From NCBI GenBank assembly GCA_030064795.1, contig JASJEI010000513.1, positions 1 to 5,004 on the forward strand: a DNA stretch of 5,004 bases. Reading direction: 5' to 3'. Both the position numbers and the translations under genes were made by a program. Position 1 is the stretch's first letter; each line of letters opens with the position of its first letter. Source of the DNA: Pleurocapsa sp. MO_226.B13 (lineage in GTDB: Bacteria; Cyanobacteriota; Cyanobacteriia; Cyanobacteriales; Xenococcaceae). Positions 1-5,004 of this stretch are shown one piece after another. Below the pieces are notes generated by a model, which was not told the origin of the DNA, searched no databases, and worked only from the letters and a program-made list of their open reading frames with translations.

Positions 1-85
1 GGGGACTTTGACACGCTTACCCCTCACAATTGGGGCGGTCGGCGGGCAATAACCTCTGGCTAAAACTTATCCATTTGAATAAGGC

Positions 86-196
86 TGACCAACTTTGACT
101 AACTTTTTTGTAGCCCTTGCCCCTGAAGATTTAGAGAGAATTGTTACGGTTGCTCGTGAGTATGGAATTGAAATTTTGCTACCTCCGTCTTATTGA
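86..196 (+). pseudogene. possible 3' remnant of a cupin-like protein gene
   Basis: After a TGA at 86-88 this frame stays open to a TGA at 194-196. The C-terminal peptide contains APEDLERIVTVAREYGIEIL. That pattern, an acidic helix followed by a YGIEIL-PP tail, resembles the C-terminus of small cupin-domain proteins of cyanobacteria. The resemblance is from memory of the family and not from a search. No start codon and no cupin barrel precede it. The bases before 86 are interrupted by stops in all three forward frames, so this would be a 3' fragment only. Its stop overlaps the TTG at 193 that opens the AraC-type fragment in another frame. It could also be chance coding-like sequence. Confidence 0.3.
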
Positions 197-474
197 GTTT
201 GCTGGCTCTCTCAAGAGAAAATCAAAACGCGATCGCCACTGAGGTGAATATGAGTCGCTATCACTTTTGTCGCTTATTTTCAAAATCAACGGGCATTTCT
301 CCCCATCAGTATCTAATCAAATCCCGCATCGAGCGAGCTAAGGAACTATTATTACAAAAACATCAGAGTGTTGCCGATGTAGCTCTTCAAGTGGGTTTTA
401 CCAGTCAAAGCAACTTTACGAGACACTTCAAAAGACTTGTGGGTGCTACTCCCAGAAAATTTTCTAGTCAATAG
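193..474 (+). CDS. AraC-family HTH regulator, N-terminally truncated (DNA-binding domain only)
   Basis: This 93-residue frame is nearly all AraC/XylS-type DNA-binding domain. The first helix-turn-helix is seen from IATEVNMSRYHFCRLFSKSTG (about residues 14-34). The linker ISPHQYLIKSRIERAKELL follows, then the second helix-turn-helix, SVADVALQVGFTSQSNFTRHFKR (about 59-81), with the family-typical GATPRKF end. Full AraC regulators are usually 250-330 residues with a ligand-binding N-terminal part. Here that part and the first helix of the DNA-binding domain are missing, and frames upstream of 172 are full of stops. The TTG at 193 is a poor start. An internal ATG at 250 has GAGG six bases upstream and would give 74 residues with less of the first motif. 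Most likely a gene remnant; if expressed it might bind DNA without sensing an effector. Family call sure, function doubtful. Confidence 0.75.
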   Translation: MSLLALSRENQNAIATEVNMSRYHFCRLFSKSTGISPHQYLIKSRIERAKELLLQKHQSVADVALQVGFTSQSNFTRHFKRLVGATPRKFSSQ

Positions 475-560
475 CAATATTAGACAAAAAAAACGCAACA
501 AAATTATATACAGCAACTTGGAAAACTTTGTATTCTAAGTATTCTTAACTAGATAGTTGC

Positions 561-587
561 GAGTAGGGAGTAGTGAGTAGGAGTAGC
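561..587 (+). repeat. GAGTAGN heptamer array 1
   Basis: Four tandem units are readable: GAGTAGG (561-567), GAGTAGT (568-574), GAGTAG with the last base lost (575-580) and GAGTAGC (581-587), followed by AGTTTTAG. They belong to the same repeat family as the arrays at 1345 and 1809. Short tandem heptamers of this kind are known from cyanobacterial intergenic regions. This copy is the most diverged of the three and lies between the AraC fragment and the GUN4 gene. Confidence 0.75.
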
Positions 588-601
588 AGTTTTAGAAAGA
601 T

Positions 602-616
602 CCCAAGGTTCTTGGG
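602..616 (+). promoter_or_regulatory. small perfect inverted repeat before the GUN4 gene
   Basis: CCCAAG-GTT-CTTGGG is a perfect 6-bp stem with a 3-base loop. It ends six bases before the TTG at 623 and 69 bases before the GTG at 686. No T-run follows, so it is not a standard intrinsic terminator. It could be an operator or an mRNA leader hairpin. Its position right in front of TTG 623 makes initiation there less likely. Confidence 0.35.
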
Positions 617-685
617 TATTGCTTGACACAGAAAAAACCAGATTTTTATCGACTAAATCATACTAAATCATCAAGAGAACGAATC

Positions 686-1318
686 GTGACCCAAACCAAC
701 GATCGCCCTAATGAAACTGGCACAGAGTCTTCTATCGTCGAGCAAAAGCTAGAGCAAATTATGGCTCAACTGAGTCAATTTCAAGCCCAACTCGACCGTC
801 TATCGGATTTACCCGCAAAAGTAGATCGCCTGGAAGAAAAATTGTTGCGCGTCAGCAATATATATCGTTACGAACGCCTACAAAACCTACTTAAAGCAGG
901 ACAGTGGCTCGAAGCGGATAAAGAAACCAGTCGTTTGATCCTGGCGATCGCAGGAGAAACTGATATCGAGCGTCTGCGTCCCGATGAAGTAGCCAACCTT
1001 GACTGTAGCGAACTCCAGGTAATTGACAGGTTATGGCTCAACTATAGCAATAACCGTTTTGGCTTTAGCGTCCAGATGAAAATCTATCAAGAATTAGGAG
1101 GCTCGATTGAAACCACTATCGAACAGAATGCAGACATAACCGAACATTGGGGCGATCGCCTGAAATGGCGGAAAGATGGTCAATGGCGTAAGTGTACCGA
1201 CTTGGAATATTCTCCTAAAGCACCTGATGGTGGGCTTCCCGCCCAGTGGTGGAACTCTCCCTATGGCTCGAAAATGACCAATTATTTTTTGGCGAGACTT
1301 TTAAGTTGTGGACTGTGA
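686..1318 (+). CDS. GUN4 domain-containing protein with N-terminal coiled coil
   Basis: GUN4-domain proteins of cyanobacteria bind porphyrins; the prototype Gun4 binds protoporphyrin IX and Mg-protoporphyrin IX and stimulates magnesium chelatase. From the GTG start (210 residues), residues ~17-55 are rich in heptad-like Leu/Gln/Glu (EQKLEQIMAQLSQ, LDRLSDLPAKVDRLEEKL) and predict a coiled coil. The GUN4 domain runs from ~60 to the end: YERLQNLLKAGQWLEADKET, then LDCSELQVIDRLWLNYSNNR and FGFSVQMKIYQE, closing with the AP-GGLPAQWW and FLARLL motifs. No membrane segment is seen. GTG 686 is chosen because AAGAGA lies seven bases upstream; a TTG at 623 would add 21 residues. It is not the canonical chelatase-activating Gun4 with any certainty, since many cyanobacteria carry several GUN4 proteins fused to other modules. 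No neighbour points to a tetrapyrrole pathway. Confidence 0.88.
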   Translation: MTQTNDRPNETGTESSIVEQKLEQIMAQLSQFQAQLDRLSDLPAKVDRLEEKLLRVSNIYRYERLQNLLKAGQWLEADKETSRLILAIAGETDIERLRPDEVANLDCSELQVIDRLWLNYSNNRFGFSVQMKIYQELGGSIETTIEQNADITEHWGDRLKWRKDGQWRKCTDLEYSPKAPDGGLPAQWWNSPYGSKMTNYFLARLLSCGL

Positions 1319-1344
1319 AAAAGTAGGTGGTAGTGAATTTTTTT

Positions 1345-1374
1345 GAGTAGCGAGTAGCGTAGCAAGTAGCAAGT
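1345..1374 (+). repeat. GAGTAGC heptamer array 2 (left arm of an inverted pair)
   Basis: Units are GAGTAGC (1345-1351), GAGTAGC (1352-1358), a shortened GTAGC (1359-1363), AAGTAGC (1364-1370) and the beginning of another, AAGT, running into TTTTTT. The array starts 27 bases after the GUN4 stop codon and ends four bases before the ancestral stop of the four-helix-bundle gene on the other strand. It is the inverted counterpart of the array at 1809-1840. Confidence 0.85.
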
Positions 1375-1377
1375 TTT

Positions 1378-1764
1378 TTATTTGTTTTGTTTGAGTTTTT
1401 TAGTAGTGGAAATAAGTATTTTTATGATTCTATTTAATTCGGGCAACATTTCTCTAAATCTACTTTCAGATACGATTTTTGACTCAATCATTATTTCAAT
1501 TCAGTATCTACATTCAGAAGCCTCTTTTAAGGCAATAGAATATTTTGATAGAAAGTCGGCTCTTGATTGGGCAAATTCTGCCTCTGCACAATTAGCACCT
1601 ATTGATGTGCCACTTCTTAAAAACTGCTTAGCCAATACTTTTGCAGCATCATCGAAGTGTTTTTTATTTAATTCAACGTAAGTATTTATCACTCTAACAG
1701 CAAATATTTTCGTTCTCTGTTGGATACTAATATCTTCATTATTCATATTTGAATTAATATTCAT
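1378..1764 (-). pseudogene. four-helix-bundle protein (23S rRNA intervening-sequence protein family), broken by in-frame TGA
   Basis: The frame from ATG 1764 gives RTKIFAVRVINTYVEL, then VLAKQFLRSGTSIGANCAEA, AQSRADFLSKYSIALKEA and ECRY. This matches the four-helix-bundle family first described from proteins encoded inside 23S rRNA intervening sequences (TIGR02436-type); the Avd accessory protein of diversity-generating retroelements has a related fold. After RY the codon at 1503-1501 is TGA, where the family has an almost invariant Trp (RYW). Translation then continues in the same frame without interruption (IEIMIESKIVSESRFREMLP) through a final amphipathic helix to TAA at 1380-1378. One base change (TGG to TGA) therefore explains the break; the ancestral length is 128 residues, normal for the family, against 87 now. 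An alternative start is the ATG at 1746. Function of free-standing members is unknown. It is enclosed by inverted heptamer arrays. Confidence 0.85.
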
Positions 1765-1808
1765 TACTTGGTATTACTTTCTTTTAAAAATAACTTCCGA
1801 TCTTTAAA

Positions 1809-1840
1809 ACTCGCTACTTGCTACTTGCTACTCGCTACTC
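1809..1840 (-). repeat. GAGTAGC heptamer array 3 (right arm of the inverted pair)
   Basis: Read on the minus strand the units are GAGTAGC, GAGTAGC, AAGTAGC, AAGTAGC, then GAGT running into TTTAAAG. This is the array at 1345-1374 in the opposite orientation, so the two point at each other across the four-helix-bundle gene. The array ends nine bases before the ATG of the efflux-pump gene and so fills most of that gene's leader. Confidence 0.85.
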
Positions 1841-1849
1841 ATAAGAACT

Positions 1850-3397
1850 ATGTTCGTAGAATTTTTCATCCGTCGTCCCGTATTAACCATAGTTTGCTCG
1901 ATTATCATTTTGCTGGTGGGAGGAATCTGCATTCCGACTTTACCAGTGGAACAGTATCCCGATATCAGTCCCGTACAGGTAGTGGTCTCAGCACAGTATA
2001 TTGGTGCGAGTGCTGAAGTGGTCGAAGATACGGTAACTACGGTCTTGGAACGAGAAATCAACGGCGTTAACGGAATGCGCTATATGAGTTCTACCAGTAG
2101 TGAAGACGGTAATGCCTCGATTACAATCAATTTCGACCAGGGCTATAACGTTGATATTGCAGCCGTAGACGTACTCAATCGGGTATCCATTGCCGAGGCG
2201 CAGTTACCAGAACCAGTCAGACAAACGGGGGTTTCAGTATTCAAGCAATCGAGTGGTGTGGTGTTAGGAATGCCGATTTTTGCTGAAGAAGAAGGATTAT
2301 ATGATGCCACCTTTGTCAGCAACTATGCAGATCAATATATTATCGACCCCCTAAAACGAGTTAACGGCGTAAACGATCTACAACCCTTTGGCGAACGTCG
2401 CTATGCGATGCGGTTATGGCTCGATCCCAATCGGCTAGCTGCTCGTAATTTGACTGTAGGGGATGTAGTAGAGGCGATTCAAGAACAAAATTTACAGGTA
2501 GGTGCGGGGCGGATCGGACAAGCACCAGTTCCAGAAGGGCAAAACTTTCAAGTTACTTTACAAGTTGCGGGACGTTTGAGGGATGTCTCGGAATTTGAAG
2601 ACATGGTTTTGGCAACAGGAGATGATAGCACGCTGATTAAGGTTAGAGATGTGGGTCGTGTGGAGTTGGGGGCAGAAAATTATAATACTTTTGCTCGCTA
2701 CAATGGTTTACCTGCTTTTGGTAATCAAGTACTGCAAGTTCCTGGTTCTAATGCCTTAGAAATTGCTAATGCTGTTAAACAACGCATGGCAGAACTAGCG
2801 GAGAACTTTCCTCCAGGGTTGAGCTATTCTTTCCCCTATGACCCGACTTTATTTGTGATTGAATCTCGTAAAGAGACTATTTCCACTCTGATTCAGGCAG
2901 TTGCTTTAGTGGTGATCGTCCTGTTTTTCTTTCTGCAAAACTGGCAGTCAACTATTGTACCTGCGGTAGTGATTCCCGTTTCTTTAATTGGTACTTTTGC
3001 CTTTATTAGAGTTTTTAACTTCTCGATTAACTCTCTGACGTTGTTTGGCTTGACGTTAGCAACGGGGATGGTAGTGGATGATGCGATCGTAGTGGTAGAA
3101 GATATTGCAGCTAAGGTACAACAGCAGGGAATGAAACCTCATCTAGCTGCGATTGAAGCGATGCGGGAGTTAACGGGAGCAGTAATTGCTACTTCTTTGG
3201 TGTTATTAGCGGTATTTATTCCCGTAGCGTTTTTTCCTGGCACAACGGGACAACTATACAAACAGTTTGCCCTGACCATCGCCTTTTCGGTAATTATTTC
3301 TACTTTTAACGCTCTTACTCTCACACCTGCACTCTCAGCTTTGTTACTCCGACGGGGACAGCAACCAACTGGTATACTTCGCACGGTAATAATTTGA
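1850..3397 (+). pseudogene. RND efflux transporter permease (AcrB/HAE1-type), 3' half lost at IS insertion
   Basis: RND permeases are proton-driven trimeric pumps of the inner membrane that export drugs and hydrophobic compounds with a membrane-fusion partner and an outer-membrane channel. Seen here: FFIRRPVLTIV and TM1 (~10-30); the PVEQYPDI-P porter start; the periplasmic porter and docking region to ~335; TM2 (~343-361), TM3 (~366-386), TM4 with GMVVDDAIVVVEDI (~406-419), TM5 (~440-463) and TM6 ending LTLTPALSALLLR. Asp410-Asp411 match the proton-relay pair of AcrB (D407/D408). The family is ~1,020-1,060 residues; this frame ends at 515. Host codons stop at about residue 509 (3376); the last six residues and the TGA are encoded by the IS end. 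TM7-12 and the second periplasmic half are absent, so the pump cannot work. Start ATG 1850 fits the family N-terminus, with only a weak AAGAA upstream. No membrane-fusion gene precedes it. Confidence 0.93.
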
Positions 3398-3406
3398 GCT
3401 TTTGAG
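3377..3406 (+). repeat. left terminal inverted repeat of the IS
   Basis: A 30-base end beginning CTTCGCACGGTAATAATTTG, matching the opposite end at 4628-4657 in 25 positions. It supplies the codons LRTVII and the TGA that now end the truncated pump reading frame. Confidence 0.88.
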
Positions 3407-3444
3407 AAGCGACCCACGAGGGGTTGGTCGCTAAGGCTCTTCTC
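3404..3444 (+). other. hairpin just inside the left IS end
   Basis: An inner stem GCGACC (3409-3414) pairs with GGTCGC (3426-3431) and an outer stem GAGAAG (3404-3409) with CTTCTC (3439-3444); the G at 3409 can belong to only one of them. It lies downstream of the transposase stop and would fold in RNA read from the pump gene into the IS. There is no terminal T-run, so it is not a classical terminator. Such structures near IS ends may limit read-through; that role is inference. Confidence 0.4.
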
Positions 3445-3524
3445 GGACTTTCGGAAACATTTGGCCAAATCTAGATTCTGAAAAGAAAAACCAAGAAGAG
3501 CGATCGCCAATTAAGGGAGCAAGT

Positions 3525-4567
3525 TCAGTTGTTCAGAATCTGAGCTTGATTAAAATTCTGAAATCGCAAGGTGAGCAGAGAATCCAATTCCTTCTTGTGC
3601 TTCCCATTAGCGGATTCAAGACAAGTGGTAATGGCTGTCTTAAAAAGAGAAAATTCAGCATAGTATTTGGAGTACAAACATTTCTTCTTGACAAATTTCC
3701 AGAGCCGTTCGATGAGATTGAGGTTGGGGGAATAGGATGGCAAATAGAGCAACTCTATGGCCAGAGAGTCCGCTAATTCCTGCACTAGTTTACATTTTTG
3801 GTATCTAGCATTATCTAGTACCAAGGTAATGGGGATGGTCAAACCGAGAGCTGCTAATTTATGTAATAGTTGACAGACGCTTTCAGCATTAATATAAGTG
3901 TCGTTGGTGATGATGATGACTTCATGGGTGATAGCATTTAATGCCCCCAGAACATTAAAGCGTTTCCGTCCCGAAGGAGACTTAATAAACACTCTCTCAA
4001 AGCACCATACGCTTACCGAGAAAAGCCCCCATCACGCCCGTGTGCTGCATCCACGAAGAAAACTGCTCGTTTTCCCTCTTTCGCTTCAAATAGTCTCGGC
4101 TCTAGCTTTTCTTTTTTATCTTCTTCTTGCACCTTGGGGTCAGCTTTTCCTGGGATAAATCCCACCTTTAAACAGCGCATTCCCATGGACTTGAGTTCTT
4201 TGCGGACTTGGGTAGGACTGCGTCTAATTCGGGTTAATTCTTCTATCTTCTCGATCGCTTCATTAATTGTCGCTGGCGGATTCTTTTGAAAATATGCTTT
4301 GAGAGTTGTCCGCTCCGACTCTAACTTACTTCGGGGACGATAAAAGTTAATTTGGGAGAGCTTCTCTATTCCTCCTGCTTGATAATCTTGAAGATATCTC
4401 CGTAAAGTATTCCCAGATCTTCCCGCTAATTGACAGATTTGTTGATGAGGCAAGTCTTGGCTTTTTAGCCAAACCGCTTCCATCTTGAGTTGCACTCGGG
4501 GATGGAGATGATGAAAACGCTCATAATAAAGTGCTTTTTTCTCTTGTTCGCGCTTATTCAAGAGCAA
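3525..4567 (-). pseudogene. IS630-family transposase (DDE), frameshifted
   Basis: The upstream part (4567-4013, 184 residues) has the helix-turn-helix region (WLKSQDLPHQQICQLAGRSG, NTLRRYLQDYQAGGIEKL), the second winged part (RRSPTQVRKELKSMGM) and the first catalytic Asp in AVFFVDAAH (residue 173). The downstream part (3992-3525, 155 residues) has FIKSPSGRKRFNVLGALNA, the second Asp in ITLVLDNARYQ (codon 3815-3813) and the Glu in SPNLNLIERLWKFVKK (codon 3710-3708), 34 residues apart as in DDE_3 enzymes. Between them the family pattern VMGAFLG is readable in a third frame, so two one-base insertions (near 4036-4039 and 4008-4014) separate the parts. The joined protein would be about 350 residues, normal for the family. 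The TTG at 4567 follows a stop directly; an ATG at 4571 with GAAGG seven bases upstream is out of frame. Probably inactive. Confidence 0.9.
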
Positions 4568-4627
4568 TCATAGCTCAACCTTCGCTTTTTTCCTCTTTAT
4601 AGCTTTTGACTAGATTAGAACTCTTGG

Positions 4628-4657
4628 CTAAAAAGCGCAAGTTATGACCGTGCGAAC
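4628..4657 (-). repeat. right terminal inverted repeat of the IS
   Basis: On the minus strand this end begins GTTCGCACGGTCATAACTTG and pairs with 3377-3406. It lies about 60 bases upstream of the transposase start and is followed outside by TA (4658-4659). Confidence 0.88.
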
Positions 4658-4659
4658 TA

Positions 4660-4886
4660 TAGCGAGACTTTTTACAGGAGCGATCGCTGTGAAACAGGTT
4701 AAGCAGCGTGCCTCGGTATACGAGATTAAAATCAAGATTGTCAAGTAAGAATTAAGTAGCTGGGTAGAATCAATTTCCTGACCTGTTTTACAATTAATTA
4801 CGCCTACTTACTTCAAGGCGATCGCGCTCGTCATCTTTTCCATAATCCGCTTCAATATATTTTTCATCTCAAAATTTAATTGGACT
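4660..4886. other. gene-poor stretch between IS and DUF1816 gene
   Basis: About 227 bases without a recognisable gene. It contains two HIP1 octamers (4680-4687, 4818-4825), a near-palindrome CTCG-GTATA-CGAG (4712-4724), and distant complementary octamers AAACAGGT (4692-4699) and ACCTGTTT (4781-4788). None of its reading frames resembles the missing C-terminal half of the RND pump. A promoter for the next gene should lie near its right end, but I see no clear -35/-10 pair. Confidence 0.5.
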
Positions 4887-5004
4887 ATGAATCAACAAAT
4901 ACCAGAATTTGGTTGGTGGCTCAAGATTTCGACAACTAAACCGATGTACATCTATTATTTTGGCGTTTTTGATAGCTATTACGAGACTGTAATCCATAAA
5001 AACG
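4887..5004 (+). CDS. DUF1816 domain protein, 3' end outside the window
   Basis: From ATG 4887 the frame is open to the window edge (39 codons). It reads EFGWWLKISTTKP, then MYIYYFGVFDSYYETVIHKN. The WW-(K/E)I-T---P----YYFG-FDS pattern is the core of DUF1816, a small cyanobacterial family of unknown function usually below ~100 residues. The usual PGYIEDL tail would lie beyond the edge. No good Shine-Dalgarno sequence precedes the ATG, which is common in cyanobacteria. DUF1816 proteins have been linked to stress or light responses only loosely, so no role is assigned. It is outside the IS and reads away from it. Confidence 0.7.
   Translation, partial: MNQQIPEFGWWLKISTTKPMYIYYFGVFDSYYETVIHKN

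Larger units (their letters stand above)
3377..4657 (-). mobile_element. IS630-family insertion sequence, 1281 bp
   Basis: The ends match as inverted repeats in 25 of 30 positions: 3377-3406 reads CTTCGCACGGTAATAATTTG, and 4657-4628 on the other strand reads GTTCGCACGGTCATAACTTG, both continuing to GCTTTT-AG. TA stands directly outside each end (3375-3376 and 4658-4659), the target duplication expected of the IS630/Tc1 group. Because both flanks read TATA, the exact border could move by two bases. The element carries one - strand transposase, now frameshifted. It interrupts the RND pump gene in the opposite orientation. A HIP1 octamer at 3500 lies inside it. Confidence 0.9.

Noticed and set aside
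1..85. Possible start of a gene or RNA at the left edge
   Set aside because: All three forward frames are interrupted by stops and nothing folds like a tRNA. The only structure is a short CCCC/GGGG pairing near 20-36, too weak to call.
1382..1681. 99-codon + strand frame over the four-helix-bundle gene
   Set aside because: It is the antisense shadow of the real - strand gene, whose translation shows clear family motifs on both sides of the TGA.
1501..1764. Diversity-generating retroelement suggested by an Avd-like four-helix bundle
   Set aside because: No reverse transcriptase and no template/variable repeat pair is visible; the protein fits the general four-helix-bundle family just as well.
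561..1840. CRISPR array
   Set aside because: The repeats are 7-bp direct tandems without spacers of constant length and no cas gene is present.
3139..3510. 123-codon - strand frame opposite the end of the RND gene
   Set aside because: It lies antisense to conserved TM5-TM6 codons and has no family features, so it is a shadow frame.
4644..4748. 34-codon frame starting at an ATG inside the right IS end and reading out into the flank
   Set aside because: No recognisable family. It crosses a mobile-element border and its length is within chance. Its in-frame join to the pump fragment depends on treating TATA as a 4-bp duplication, and the peptide does not resemble an RND protein.
4692..4788. 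Complementary octamers AAACAGGT and ACCTGTTT
   Set aside because: Only 8 bp separated by 81 bases; expected by chance at this scale and tied to no gene or element border.

Overview
The window looks like a cyanobacterial chromosome. Six full GCGATCGC (HIP1) octamers occur in 5 kb (229, 944, 1152, 3500, 4680, 4818). A GUN4-domain protein and the start of a DUF1816 protein, both typical of cyanobacteria, are present, and there are GAGTAGC-type heptamer repeats of the kind known as short tandem repeats in cyanobacteria. Genus cannot be fixed from this sequence; all family calls are by motif recognition, without a database search.

Layout. Bases 86-474 hold two joined gene remnants on the + strand: the last ~36 codons of what may be a cupin-like protein, then the DNA-binding half of an AraC-type regulator. 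A GUN4-domain protein with an N-terminal coiled coil follows (686-1318, possibly from 623). Between it and the next gene lies a ~0.43 kb segment bracketed by inverted arrays of GAGTAGC heptamers (1345-1374 and 1809-1840). It contains, on the - strand, a four-helix-bundle (23S rRNA intervening-sequence protein family) gene broken by an in-frame TGA at a conserved Trp codon. A third, more diverged heptamer array lies upstream of the GUN4 gene (561-587).

Bases 1850-3376 encode the N-terminal half of an RND (AcrB/HAE1-type) efflux pump. The reading frame is cut at about residue 509 by an IS630-family insertion sequence (3377-4657) with 30-bp imperfect terminal inverted repeats and TA at both flanks. 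The IS transposase, on the - strand, is itself broken by two single-base shifts close together. The missing half of the pump is not found beyond the IS. After a gene-poor stretch (4660-4886) the window ends inside a DUF1816 gene.

Overall this is a decaying accessory stretch rather than a working operon: the transporter, the transposase and the four-helix-bundle gene are broken, and the AraC gene has lost its sensor half. Only the GUN4 gene and the partial DUF1816 gene look intact. I see no convincing new multi-gene system. The most intriguing structure is the four-helix-bundle gene enclosed by inverted heptamer arrays, which may be a small mobile or repeat-associated cassette.
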